Positions 12,101-25,588 of a DNA stretch of 64,000 bases are shown here, piece by piece. Origin of the DNA: Guyanagaster necrorhizus (taxonomy: Eukaryota; Basidiomycota; Agaricomycetes; Agaricales; Physalacriaceae); contig NW_025064884.1 of assembly GCF_019112545.1 (NCBI RefSeq), positions 697,474 through 761,473 of the forward strand, given 5' to 3'. The position numbers and the translations under genes are program-made. Position 1 is the stretch's first letter; every line of letters begins with the position of its first letter. The notes under the pieces were generated by a model that was not told the DNA's origin, searched no databases, and worked only from the letters and a program-made list of their open reading frames with translations.

Positions 12101-13887
12101 AATCAATGAAGGCACAAAAGTTTGAATGGAAACGAATACCTACCTCGGCGTCCAACGCTATGAGGAAGCGTTCTCTTCTCATTTCTGTGCATCTGGCAGC
12201 CATGTAATAATAGAACCCTGGATGCTGCAAAGCATAGCTCGGATTCAATCCCAAAGATCGCAATGCATCCGTTTCTAACGCGGGAGTGGACCCTCGAGAG
12301 CTGGATGGATTCTGAGCCGTAGAAGTATAGAGGGCGGTGTTATAAGCAACAGGACGATGAGAGGGGAGAGAGAGCGTTGAATGCGTCCCTTGTTCCAATA
12401 GCTCTGCGAGAATACGGTACCTTAATAAGTGTATCAGAGAAGGTCACACGACGCATTAGGCCAAAGCACACGTACTGTCGAGCCACCCAACTCCAATACT
12501 CGAAAGTCTCCTCACCAATCCCCCATCCCCGTGATAGATCACCAAACTTTCTGATGTGGGTGGTATGGTGGGACAATGCCAGGGAGTGTTCGTTGTTATA
12601 CAGGTATAGCTTTGTTATCTAGCAATTCTGTTCGCCTGACCGTTTTAAGACAATAGGGATGATGACTGACGGACTTTGATGTTGATACAATCAGCAAGTA
12701 CTTTGGCTTCAGCCCATCGCTTGGTGCGGGGTGGAAGAATTGACATGGAACCGAACATCACGGCAAGAACCTCGTACGCGTCCTGATAGTGTCTATAAAC
12801 TTATAAGAGTGCGATTTTGACGAAACTGGATGCCCTACTTGAGAGCGACTTCATCTTCCCCTCGGAACTCGGCAAAGCAAGCCATCTTGTATTCATACCG
12901 AACAGTCCAACCTTCCGGACGCAGAGGCCGTATGGTTCCAGGATGGCCGACAGGGCTTAGAGGGTTTGAATATGATGATACGGCTTGGGTGTGACGGTTC
13001 CGTTTACGCCTGACACGCTTGGAATGTGAAGTGTAATACTCCACTGCCGGTTCGTACAACGCTTGCTGAAGGCTAGTTACACAGTGAGCAAGAGTACCAT
13101 TCAGGGTACCATGCTTACCTCTGTACAAAGTCGCCCAATTCCGAGGAGCTTACGGGGCTAAGAACAAACAAAGCAGCTCTGGCATCAAGGCCACTCTGTT
13201 TTCGTATAAAGGTTAATCTAGCATCCAGTGCAGGATCGTCTTGATGCTGGTGAGAACAGATACAGTATGAGCCGATGGTTACGCACCTAGCATCCTTCTG
13301 CTCGCCATGAGGACCACGGTAAGCTTCATGTTGCGCTCATTAGTAGACTTTTTCCTCGACGCGACATATGAAGCCAGCTCTCCATCCCGCTTCCGCTCTT
13401 CCTGCTCCCTGTCCTTCTCGCGATCAGGATCTGGAGCGTCCAACGGCGACCGGAGATTGTGTAGGGGAAATTCGAAGAGGCGCAGGAATAACACGAATAC
13501 TGACGGCACCAGAGTTGTATGCTTGCGAATCCAGATGGGTGCGATGAGCCCGTCAGGATACAAAGGGGAAGAAGGCGTCAATGGAGAGAGGGGAGAATGC
13601 GGCACGGCATGCTGCGAGTCGTCCTGAGGCCCGATTTTCCGGGGAGGAAAGCGGATGTCCTTGTCGACCAAAAGGACTTGAAATGACTTGTTCTTGTCGG
13701 GCTGCCAGATGGATACTTTGCGCTGGGAGAGCAAGGCTTCACGAAGACGAGCAGTAAGAAGGGTGAAAGGATCCGGGAGTCTCGTTGGCGCTGCATCGAT
13801 TGGAGATTGAGGAGAAGGAGCATCGAGGCCGGCCACGAACATGACCGGTGCCAGCTGAACCAGCAGTTCAGGAGGATAGGAATTCAT
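9185..13887 (-). CDS. TRAPPC11: TRAPP complex subunit 11 (foie gras / Gryzun protein)
   Basis: Model: complement(join(9185..9740, 9793..9895, 9944..10010, 10062..10504, 10560..10723, 10775..10938, 10995..11332, 11392..11455, 11508..11566, 11624..11769, 11821..11960, 12014..12079, 12144..12420, 12476..12618, 12675..12792, 12839..13072, 13119..13239, 13287..13887)), 18 exons, 1267 residues. Every junction is GT-AG and the lengths sum to a multiple of three. The N-terminus NSYPPELLVQLAPVMFVAGL and the alpha-helical middle (YEYKMACFAEFRGEDEVALK, YYYMAARCTEMRRERFLIAL) are the foie-gras domain. The C-terminal half is beta-rich, as in the Gryzun domain (ISPVARLHQALPLTLRICN). In other fungi the protein belongs to TRAPP III, the tethering and Rab-exchange complex on Golgi and autophagic membranes. 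Length is close to the family norm. Confidence 0.92.
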
Positions 13888-14274
13888 TGAGATTATTGCA
13901 GTTTATGTCGATGACATGCGCATCGTGGTGCAAGTTTGCAATCGGCAAGCAATCATATCACCGCAGGACAGGATATCCCTTAACAACAGTATTTGTTTCA
14001 ATTATCGTGATACCAGTAGGGACCCGACTGTTACAACCAAAATACAAAGTTGCCGGAAATACATCGACTCCCTCCGTCGACCAAAAAATTCCTTACTTCC
14101 TCGTTACTTCCTCGGCCTTGTTCTCAGTTAGGACTTCCCTTTCAAAGATCAAAGCTTCCTCTTCCTCTTTGAGATGAAGAGCCCACTATAAAAGCGAAGG
14201 TGTAATCGCTGTGAGTATCAGAAAACCCATTTTCACTTCTTGAACTAGAGCCGAGCTCATAACGTCCTCCTTTC
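13888..14274. other. Divergent promoter region
   Basis: It lies between the TRAPPC11 start (-) and the small peptide gene (+). A TATA box at 14187 belongs to the latter; no coding region is recognised. Confidence 0.5.
14187..14194 (+). promoter_or_regulatory. TATA box of the small peptide gene
   Basis: TATAAAAG lies 81 bases before the ATG at 14275. A strong consensus TATA element suggests a highly or conditionally expressed gene. Confidence 0.45.
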
Positions 14275-14644
14275 ATGATGATCTCTGTCCGCGTATTTTT
14301 CATTCTTTTTATCGCGTTCATGCTGTCCTTTGGTAAACAAAAGTTAGTTAGACTGTCTTGTGCACTTACTGAATTCCTTCCCAGCTATTACGGCCCAAGC
14401 GTCTCCCGCACCCATACCTAATCCCATCGATGGGCTGCAGCCATACGTTGCTGCAAAGAACCATCTAGGACTCGGAAATGGAAATAATACCCTAGCTGTG
14501 AGTGTTTTATTACTCAAACGGTATTTCATGATCTGACTTTCCTATCAGTTGTCCGAAACCAATTCTGCGGAGGTGTTCAGCCAGTCATGGACAGCTATAA
14601 TTTTCGTTGTAGTCGCAGCTGTTTGGAACATACAGTTCGCATGA
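14275..14644 (+). CDS. Small secreted or membrane-anchored peptide (88 aa)
   Basis: Model: join(14275..14332, 14385..14497, 14549..14644), with clean GT-AG introns and total length divisible by three. The N-terminal 20 residues (VRVFFILFIAFMLSFA) are a signal peptide. A short hydrophilic part rich in Pro, Asn and Gly follows (APIPNPIDGLQ, LGLGNGNNTL). The C-terminus ends in a hydrophobic segment (AIIFVVVAAVWNIQFA) with no basic residues after it. That combination fits a tiny GPI-anchored or single-span precursor with a mature core of about 45 residues. No homologue is recognised. I accept it as a gene because splice sites, a TATA box and a signal peptide all agree. The second ATG at 14278 is an alternative start. 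Confidence 0.6.
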
Positions 14645-15341
14645 ACTCGAGATTCCAAAGTCATTGTGGGAACACTGAAGACTTAACTTATATCATATAA
14701 CATATCATACACTTACATCTCGTAGGACCTGAATATAGTGCATGCTGTACGAAAATAAAGACGCTAGTTCCATAACAGTTTAGAGTTGATAGATTCCGCT
14801 TTGGTGATATCATTGGGCGTGTGTGCACACATTGTGACCGCCGAATATTCAACTCTGGAGAAGAGAAAGATGAAAGCTTTCCCTCAATCCTGTAATCTGG
14901 GTGACGCTACACTCGTCCAGGCGTACACACACGCATGGAAGAGCGCCATATGATCCGGTGGTGGTCCAAACACGATGTGTGTGTATAGCACCCAGGCGAA
15001 AACTGCTGCATGACTGTCACCAATATACACGGCTCAGGAAAAGACATGGTAGCCAGGTATACTCATTGAGACGTATAACCACAAGATAAGATGAAACCAT
15101 GCGAAAGGGAAAACGGGTGGGCAGTCTGGGATGCGCTGGTAAGACTCAATGATGCTTTGAAAGAATTATTTCGTTTATCAACATATTCGTCGTCCACAGT
15201 GACTTTTACTCACTCAATTCTCAAAGAGGCTTGCGCTTTGTCATCTTCTTCTCGAATTTTCGGGTTGGGCCGGCACGCTTACATAACTTGATAAAAAATT
15301 TTGACCAAGACCGGAATTGCGTTTTCTCATCCTTCCACATT
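14645..15341. other. Intergenic, upstream of HSP70
   Basis: About 700 bases with the promoter of the mitochondrial HSP70 gene. I looked for heat-shock elements (nGAAn repeats); none was clear enough to claim. Confidence 0.45.
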
Positions 15342-17814
<2,473 letters not shown>

Positions 17815-18882
17815 ACCTGACTCTCCCTCTCTTTCCTCTCATTCTGCCCTTGCCATTTCTCGTTTATTTACAGGCATCTTAGACAAAAGTACTTCGTTTA
17901 CATTATTCTAGTGTTGCTCTTGCTATTCGCCCCCCCACTCAACTGTTATTGCTCGCATTACTCTTATCTTGGTATTACAACCATACACCGCATTGTACTT
18001 TATGAATACATGTCATGACATTCATTCAGGATATGTAGACAAGCTGGTGTTGGGTAACGCGACCAATGTATTATTAGGACGAGCTCTATGTATCAACAGG
18101 ACTTCTATGCCGCAACAACCATTGCAGTTGGTTGACTAGTTTATCACAAAATTTTTTACGGATTTTTTTAACCCTCCTTTGCTGCTGTCGGTTCCCGAGG
18201 CCGCGGATTTTCCAGGCGTAACGACTGAGTTGACTGATCGCTTCACGGACTCGATCTTCGTCAGGAGCGTTATGGATCATGTCCAATAGGCAAGGACTCA
18301 TTTGAAGAAAGTAAGCAATCCGTTACAAATTCGCCTTTTCGAATGGTGTCCAGCATGCTCGCATAATTTCCGTTCCTTCAGCTCCAATTTGGACGCTGCG
18401 TGTCAGTGTACTCTGGGATGCAGGATAAGGGAGTTAGACCGTGTCAAGCTCCAAAGGCATGCTTGCTACTTGAGAGGTTTTTTTAGACCACGGGTCTCAC
18501 GGGTGACTACTTATAACCAAAGTCCTCCAGAAGCGAAAAGCCCAAAGCACGTCCGGATATTCAGTCTCATGTCACAAGTGGTTGACGGCTCCCGTATGAG
18601 TTGGCTTCCTTGCAATGAGCTGGGATTAAGAGGACTGCGTCTGAGCATAGTATTGTCCCTTCTCTTTCCTGGGAGTTTTCTGAACGATGAGAATCTGCGA
18701 CCTCTACCATTGAGGAAACTTGACTTGCAAGCCATCTTGACGAAAGCGAATCAGAAAGCTGTGTCCCGAGGCAGAGAAGTAGGCGAGCGGTGCCGAGTTT
18801 CTGTGTCCTGATAACGACAAAAGTCATTGAGTTGAGCGCGTGTCGGTTTGACGCTGTGTCATTCAGAACCTGCAGGCGTCAG
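17815..18882. other. Intergenic, no supported gene
   Basis: About 1.1 kb after HSP70. An open frame of 169 codons (18302-18811) exists on the plus strand but has a cysteine/arginine-rich random texture and no splice extension. Nothing else is recognised. Confidence 0.4.
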
Positions 18883-19012
18883 GTCTCAATATGGTGTTGA
18901 ACAATCATCCATCAAGGAACTGACAACCGAGGATATTCAAAGAGCCAACGGTAGCCTTATTGAAAATGACCACGAAATCGAAGAGGAAATTCAAAGATTA
19001 GTATTATCGTAA
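18883..19012 (+). other. Orphan exon-like segment
   Basis: After a cag acceptor at 18880-18882 there is a 42-codon frame with good coding texture, Glu/Ile-rich and helical (IKELTTEDIQRANG, EIEEEIQRLVLS), ending in a stop at 19010-19012. I could not find the exon before it. It may be the last exon of a small gene or a remnant. Its end overlaps the 3' end of the opposite-strand TMEM70-like gene by 22 bases. Confidence 0.3.
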
Positions 19013-19838
19013 AAGTTCAAGGTGAACATTAAAATGTCTATTAGAATTTCAGTTATAATGAAGTAGAATACAAAGCTGGGGACCAACCGCACTACGCTGC
19101 CAATGGATCGGCAAGTCCCTTCACCATTTTCCGCCCAACGAACCACCCAACTACCGATCACTTCACCGTTCGAATCCATAGTTTCCGCCACCGTTTCCTC
19201 GCTTCCTGGAACTGGGATTGTAGGCCGTCGTTCGACAGGTAGAGCAACTGATTTGGCGAGCTCCCATTTGGCGAAAGGTCGGGACGTATCAATAACAAAA
19301 TCGGGATCGTAGACCTGAACGCGTGGTTCAATCATAATACAAGTCTGGTGACATGATTTTCGAAACGTACCCGGGTGATTCTTGGCTTCAGAGTAAGAGA
19401 ATATGTGGTCATCTCAATCTCGGGTACACCTCCTGGGGTCGGGGGCTCTAACCGGCGAAGAGAAGTTACGTACGGGTGGGTTACCCATCCGACGATAGCC
19501 GTACTCGCTGCCGATGTCGTAACCGCGATTGTAGCCAATGAAAGTCGAGCGCTTGCCGGTAAATTGGATTCGATGACGAACATGAAGGGTGATATAGTTG
19601 AGGTGAGTCCTAGAGTTGTCCAAGAGAAGAGCTTGAGCCGTCTGAAGGTGTTGCTCAGAGGCCCGTGGTATACATGTTGTTCAGATGGTTCGGTGGCGGA
19701 AAATGATTTCTGAGAGGTCGTCGACGCTGCTGTCGACAGGATCCGCCACGATGCGACAGCGCTGCAAGGCCTGAGTAGAGAACGATGAAAGGCATTAATA
19801 TGGCGACAGGCGAGTCGGGGCAACATGGTGGTTTGCAT
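18991..19838 (-). CDS. TMEM70-like mitochondrial inner-membrane protein
   Basis: Model: complement(join(18991..19314, 19371..19838)), 263 residues. An Arg/Ser-rich presequence (LPRLACRHINAFHRSLLRPC) is followed by YHGPLSNTFRRLKLFSWTTL, then two hydrophobic helices (SPFMFVIESNLPASARLSLA and TIAVTTSAASTAIVGWVTHP). After these come THPYVTSLRRL and, after the intron, VYDPDFVIDTSRPFAKWELA. This two-helix hairpin with flanking basic segments is the layout of the TMEM70/TMEM186/TMEM223 family, which helps assemble respiratory complexes in animals. The extreme C-terminus (from about residue 235) becomes hydrophobic, unlike what I expect, so a further small intron there is possible. The start lies 69 bases from the dynactin p25 start on the other strand. 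Confidence 0.65.
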
Positions 19839-19907
19839 CCAGGACGGCCGCGCCGCTTACCTGTAAGCACTCTCGGCAGCCACCACCTGACACTGACAGA
19901 TTCTCCC

Positions 19908-20677
19908 ATGGACGGCCCAATCTACTATTCCAAATCGGAATTCATTGAAACTGTGCGGTAGGTTCTCTCTGGATTCGCGTACGAACCGACGTGTCGTATT
20001 GTAGGACACTGGAAACAAGGTATCACGACGAGCGACAATCGCTGGACCGCAAAATATCATCCTCGGAGGCAAAACCATCATCTCTAGCGGGGCTATCATA
20101 CGTGGAGACCTGCGTCGGTCTGGTCCTGGTCATGCCGTCGTTATCTCGCTGGGTAGATATTGCTTGGTAGGAGAAGGTTGCGTGATGCGGTGAGGCCTCT
20201 CCCATTTTTTTCTGTCTCTTTTCTTACCAAGAACATCCAGACCTCCATACAAGACTTATCGCGGCGCTTTTAACTATTACCCCATGAAGATTGGAGACTA
20301 TGTTCACATAGGCGCCAACACCGTCGTCGAAGCTGCAACCATAGGGAATCACGTCGAGATTGGGAAAAACTGTGTGATTGTTCGTGCGGTTCTATCATTT
20401 CTATCCTCTTTTCTCAATCAACCCAGGGAAAATTTACTATTATTAAAGACTGCGCAAAGGTTGCGGATAATACCATTGTTCCCGCTAACACAGTGATCCC
20501 GGCTATGGCTCTGTTTTCTGGGTCTCCCGGTACGTCACCCTGCCCGCAAATATCATCACCCTTATGCCCTCTCTAGCTCATTTTGTAGAAGACCTGCCAG
20601 AATCCACACAAGAAACTATGGAGAATCAGACCAAGCAGTATTACACTCGATTTCAGCCGGCAGACCAGCATCGATGA
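19908..20677 (+). CDS. DCTN5: Dynactin subunit 5 (p25)
   Basis: Model: join(19908..19952, 20005..20189, 20241..20379, 20427..20529, 20589..20677), 186 residues, the usual length for p25. The start [10 protein letters not shown] and [20 protein letters not shown] match the family. The body is a left-handed beta-helix of hexapeptide repeats ([71 protein letters not shown]). p25 sits in the pointed-end complex of dynactin and links dynein to endosomal cargo in filamentous fungi. The first intron donor is gtgcgg. A gtaggt donor 5 bases further on would break the frame. Confidence 0.9.
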
Positions 20678-21172
20678 TATGTATCGCAATCCATTTTCTG
20701 GTGAGGTCTTTTCCACGATGTTCTTGTGATGAACAACATAGAAGTCAAGCACTGATCAACGTGATGTGCATATTCTTTTCTGATTTTCGAGTCTTCCTTC
20801 GTGATATATGCTGACAATCTTCACAGGTCACTGACTGCTTGACCCCTTGTAATTATCAGGATACCTTGCATTATATCTGTACTTTGTACGTATTATAATT
20901 ATCACATTTTCGTGATTCCGACATTACTGATAGGGCCCCTCCCCGGCAGTTGTATCCAGTGTCAGGTATTTGTCCCCTTTGACCTTCTTCTCCAGAGTTG
21001 AAGGATTCGCCCAGCTAGCATAATTCTATGAATAATGAAAACGATTTCCTCCGCACGTTGTCTCACGCTTGACGTACTCGTGATATCATCGCGCAATTCG
21101 TGCAAACTGTGGACTAATTACCACCGGTATAGATGTCCCATACACGAGAACTAATCCTACTCATCTACCACA
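20678..21172. other. Intergenic
   Basis: About 500 bases between two plus-strand genes. No element is recognised. Confidence 0.45.
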
Positions 21173-21883
21173 ATGTCGACTCCCCAAAGATTCGTCAAGC
21201 GCAACGAGATATATGCTGCAACGTTCAACAAGGGCGACTTGGCTTTGCCTCCGTCGAAGAAGATCATCGTGGGTATGTCTGCATCTCCTTTTGGACCTGT
21301 ATCAGCCTCACGAATTTCGCTTTTCAGTAACTTGTATGGACGCGCGAATCGAGTGAGTGCACTGTTCTTGAAAGTCAAGCATCCTGCTATCGACTCTGTC
21401 AGTCCCGCCGCGTCGCTTGGTATTGAGCTTGGAGAAGCACACATTATTCGCAATGCAGGAGGCAGAGTGTATGTGCACCAGGTATTCTGACACCGGAAAC
21501 CTCACCCTCAATCCCGCAGGGAGGATGCTCTCAGGAGTATTATTATATCTCAGCGTCTCCTTGGAACACGAGAAATAGCCGTCTTTCACCATACAGATTG
21601 TGGAATGATGACATTCACCACTCAGGAATTGCAGAGCAAGATTGCCGATGAGGACGGACCCGAAGCAGCCAACCTGGTCAACCGAATTGATTTTCTGGAG
21701 TTCACCAAGTTGGAAGAAAGTGTGAAGCACGACGTCAAATATCTGCAGAGCCATCCCCTTGTGTTGAAGGATACTACCATCATAGGGTGGACTTATCACG
21801 TTGAAAGCGGAAAGGTGGGTAGTATGAATTATCTTTGTCTACACCGTCTAATATATTCGAAGGTAACTCAGGTCGACCACTGA
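21173..21883 (+). CDS. Beta-carbonic-anhydrase-like protein
   Basis: Model: join(21173..21272, 21328..21352, 21403..21468, 21520..21814, 21863..21883), 168 residues. It has the beta-class zinc site: Cys and the Asp/Arg dyad in VVTCMDARID, then His and Cys in FHHTDCGMM, with PAASLGIELGEAHIIRNAGG between them. Short members of this type (about 170 residues, starting near the TCMDAR motif) form the small fungal clade of beta-carbonic anhydrases. Several homologues of this size are better described as CA-like, so hydration of CO2 is likely but not certain. Exons 2 (25 nt) and 5 (21 nt) are very short. They are needed to complete the zinc-site motif and to supply the stop. Confidence 0.85.
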
Positions 21884-22074
21884 TGAGGTCTCTTCGCTAG
21901 ACTACACATGAATTCACTGTATAATATAACAGTGATGACGTCTTGCTTTTTCTCTAAACTCGTTGGAATGGCCTTTAGAGCTCCCCTGCACTCAAAGCGT
22001 TTCGAGAACATAAGTTCCAATATAGTTCTTGACATATCTACACATCTAATGATAGTCTATAAAGTCTAAGAAAT

Positions 22075-22950
22075 TCATGTACTCGCCCAAGGATCGTCCT
22101 TCAGCCATAATCCATACCCACTCCTCTTGACAACCAAACGCTCATCCGCGACCGCCTTCAGCAAACCCCATATGCCACTATCCACCAGCTGCTCCTCGCC
22201 CGCCGACATCTGCGGAAATACAGTCACGACGAGCATCCTGAGACGCGCCCGGCCGCTCAAAATGGATGTAATCTCTTCCACAAAGGCCAAGTCATTCTCT
22301 TCATTACCATTCATCCGACGACAGAGTTGTAGATGGGTGAGTGCAGGGAGTGAACCAAACGACGATAGGATCTCAGAAGGAGAGTGCCATTGGTCGCTGG
22401 GTTCACATATACGGAGATGAGATATAGGTGCGACGCATGCGGGGCCGACTGATGCGGAGGATGCATGGAAACGCTGTATCGTGACTGCAGAAAGACTGTC
22501 ATGACTTGGATCTGCAAGGATCAAAGCCATAGAGGACGGTGGATAACCCTCCTTGAGAGACAGAGATAACAATCCTGTGGCTCGAGATAGGATATCCCAT
22601 ACACGTCTCCATCCGTTGGCATCAAGAACCGAGTTCTCGGTCACGGTAAAATTTCTGACGTGGGTTGTCAAAGAAGGGTTCGACCGGGAGGCCTGGTAGA
22701 AAAGGGACATAGAGCGAGTGGACCTGAAGGAAACTGTGCGGTAGAGTATAGTGTTGAGAAGACAGGTGATATCTTTGCATATTGTCGCGAGTGCATTGAC
22801 TTTGGATTCTGTTAAAGCGAAGGTGATAATATCGATGATAAGCTCAGCGGGGAGAGCTAATAATGGGGAGGAATGCCGAGCTACAAGGGATAGGGAGAAG
22901 GAGCGAAATCGTCCTTGCTGGTGACTCTGAGTCATGGTAAGCGTGGACAT
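22075..22950 (-). CDS. F-box-like intronless protein
   Basis: A single open frame of 291 codons without introns, which is unusual here. Residues about 28-70 (SSPLLALPAELIIDIITFAL, then LATICKDITCLLNTILYRTV) have the shape of an F-box: LP.E...I I....L followed by a helix with conserved Cys and Leu and an LY motif. The rest lacks clear leucine-rich repeats but has helical, hydrophobic stretches. Proteins of this type are numerous in agaricomycetes and are presumed substrate adaptors for SCF ubiquitin ligases. The partner is unknown. The intronless structure fits families that expand by retroposition or duplication. Confidence 0.65.
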   Translation of the reverse strand: MSTLTMTQSHQQGRFRSFSLSLVARHSSPLLALPAELIIDIITFALTESKVNALATICKDITCLLNTILYRTVSFRSTRSMSLFYQASRSNPSLTTHVRNFTVTENSVLDANGWRRVWDILSRATGLLSLSLKEGYPPSSMALILADPSHDSLSAVTIQRFHASSASVGPACVAPISHLRICEPSDQWHSPSEILSSFGSLPALTHLQLCRRMNGNEENDLAFVEEITSILSGRARLRMLVVTVFPQMSAGEEQLVDSGIWGLLKAVADERLVVKRSGYGLWLKDDPWAST

Positions 22951-23765
22951 GATAGTTGCTAGTCAAACCGAGTCAACAAACCGTTACATCTATTTTTTCT
23001 CGGAACCAAATTGAGCCTCGTGCCGGTTCTTCCCGCACGAGGCCGGTTCTAGCCTTGGGAAGACGTCCACGAAGGTCAATGCGTGGATGCGTTATCGACA
23101 CGGTGAGTAAACCAAAAACGATTAGAATCCAATGAGAGTGCGAACGTAGGATGGTATTAAAACATGTTTCTGGGGCTCTCTGTTTGAATGATTGAACTAA
23201 GCCAATTCGGATTTGTTACATGCTGGCAGTGAAATTGAGCAGATCGACGGTCTTGAGCAGTGAATGCGGAGAATTCGAACTGATCGCAACTCTGTTGCAT
23301 CTGGAACGAAATGAGAAATGGTGATAGATACCGATATATTCAGTGGACCCGAAGGCAGTCGCAAGGAACTCCAACAAGGACTAGACCAGTACGGCATGAC
23401 TGAAAACTCGCCAGATAACCTATGCCGGTCGTTCTATCCTCGACTTGAGCACCAAGAAACTGGATATATAAAGCTGAGGCGCAAGTCCGTCGGAACCGCG
23501 AAACATTTTCGAAGTCGTTCTTTGTGGAACTCGTGCTCAGCGACGCTTCAAAATAAACCCAGGATCCAGATAACGATATGGGTCAAGGCTAGGCAGGAAA
23601 CACTTCATGGCGAGCATGTTTTGTAGCCAAGAAAAGGTGGAAGATCGTGGTCAGAGTTTGGCAGCAGCCAGGGAAGCCGGAAGCCGGCCCCGCCGGCCCT
23701 CACTCGCACTGAAAATCCAAGTAGAAAAGCGACAATTAATTTATAATATTTACATATGGCGATTA
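22951..23765. other. Intergenic
   Basis: About 800 bases upstream of the F-box-like gene and downstream of the phosphotransferase gene. Short frames only; nothing supported. Confidence 0.45.
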
Positions 23766-25286
23766 CTACAACTTGAATATTTTCGCATCTAGCCGCACAC
23801 CATTCTTCGCCAAGAAGATCTTTGCCAGGTTACCCATGAGAATAAAGGTGGATCCATAGGCTCCAGCTTGGGCAGAGCTTGCCTGACGTTTGGCGTGTCT
23901 TGCAGCAATCCCTTGTATGATGATAGCCAACTGCAAAGAAGATGAACATCTTAACTCTACGATTGAAATATGGCTTACCCGGAATAACATCCAGCTACGA
24001 ACGAAGACAAGCTCCTTGATGGGACACGGCTGCTTCATCAATCTACAATATTCTCTTTCCAGCTCCTCAAAAGGAATCGGGACATCTTTCTGGTTCTCAG
24101 CGCCAAAGGCCACCAGCAAATTGTGCCTAGTAATTGCGATGTCAGCCGGGTTTATCGCCCATGGCTGGGTCAAGTTGGCAAAATCAGCGAGCTACGTCAA
24201 CCACACACTCAGTCTAGGTATCAAGAACGATATCGACGCTACATACCGGACTTCCCAATGTACATAGTTCCCAATCCAGGATACCAATAACACGGTTCTC
24301 CGTAGGATGGAAGATGAGATTGTCCATTTTATAATCCCCATGTACAATCCGGAGACCAATTTTGGACTCGTCAGGGAGGTTGGCATAGTACCATTCAATC
24401 ATGTTGTCGAAGGAGGGTATAGATCCGACAGGTATGCCTGTTTCGACATCTTTGGCTGCAGCTTGGGCTTTCGAGACAGCGGAAAGGGATTTGAGCTGAC
24501 GAGGAAAGTAGTCGGTCGAGGGACCAAAATTCGAAAGACCAATTGCAACGGGGTCGACGCTGCTGAGTTTAGTCAATGCTCGTACGGCACCCAGCCAGCT
24601 GTACAAAGAGGCATAAGAGGGTGGCCATGACTAGAGAAGACGAAGACGCACCATTCTCTTCGATCTTCGGGACTTGATTCAGGCATCCGTGGATCGGTAA
24701 AGATTCGTCCGTCTACAAATTCCATCACGTAGAAAGGTGTTCCAATCACAGACACATCTTCGCATAGAACATATGGCTCCGGTACAGGGACGCGTTCTTC
24801 AGGACGAGTCATTGGCTTGTTATTGAACGTATGTAGGGCGTGAAGCATCGTATATTCCCGTTCCACCTGGTGCGCAGTTTTCGACAGCAACTGGCCAGCA
24901 GGTTTTTTCCGTAAGACATATCGTTTGGAGCTGTACCAGGTCAGCCTTCGTAAATAGTGGTGATATCGAAGCTATGCACCTGGCGTCGGTCAAGAAGTAA
25001 GTAGGATTCGACTTGTAGAAATATATTCAGTGCAGTGGATGACACCCGTAATGAGACGCTACCTGTCCAAACTGTAAAGGGACATCAGTTCCTAGTCCCA
25101 ACAACGAGAAGGAGTGTGACGCACCTTGAACTGCTTCACCTGCAGCGGCAAGCGAACCTCAGGGACATTTCTCGCCAGAAAGCTCTCCAATTTTGGGACA
25201 TCGATATTTGCCCGTATTTGCCCGTATTCCCCACCGACCTTCTTCGGCGGTTTGCTGGAAGACATGAGTACAGGAGAGAGCATCAA
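23766..25286 (-). CDS. APH-fold phosphotransferase (ACAD10/11 kinase-domain-like)
   Basis: Model: complement(join(23766..23930, 23979..24191, 24247..24598, 24652..24930, 24980..25011, 25063..25071, 25125..25286)), 403 residues. It has the aminoglycoside-phosphotransferase fold: FGQSNPTYFL, the ATP-binding RYVLRKKPAGQLL, VEREY, the hinge FYVMEFVDGRIF, the catalytic loop LRIVHGDYKMDNLIFHP and the metal-binding VIGILDWELCTLGSPLADFA. That order and spacing match the fungal family related to the kinase half of ACAD10/11. No acyl-CoA dehydrogenase domain follows, so this is a stand-alone kinase with unknown substrate. Exon 2 is only 9 nt (FGQ), yet it is required by the family motif. A second ATG at 25268 is an alternative start. 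Confidence 0.87.
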
Positions 25287-25588
25287 ATGGCAGCGCTCCT
25301 CGGTCCATAGGTGGGCTTACCCCGGTTTCTTAGTAGCCGGACCAGTAGTATCAGCGGTGATTATTGTATAGCATTTTATTTTTATCCGCGGTTTGACTTG
25401 TTCCCAAGGAAGGAATAAAGGAAATCACAAATTAGTGGTGGTGGCGGTGGACCAAGAATGATATCGATCAGTTTTGGTCGCAGTTAGCAGCATGAAAGCG
25501 AACAGTAATTCTATTGTTAGTTGTGCAGGTACAACAAGCCAAGAAATGATAACAGGAAACAGATACATCTATCTTCCATCCGTCAAGC
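25287..25588. other. Short intergenic region
   Basis: 300 bases between the phosphotransferase start and the lipase stop, both minus strand. It should hold the phosphotransferase promoter. Confidence 0.4.

Noticed and set aside
18302..18811. 169-codon plus-strand frame
   Set aside because: No family motif, overlaps equally long antisense frames, and no splice extension gives a better protein.
22075..23765. Possible gene cluster of F-box and kinase genes
   Set aside because: Unrelated functions, separate promoters and an 800-base gap; no evidence that they work together.
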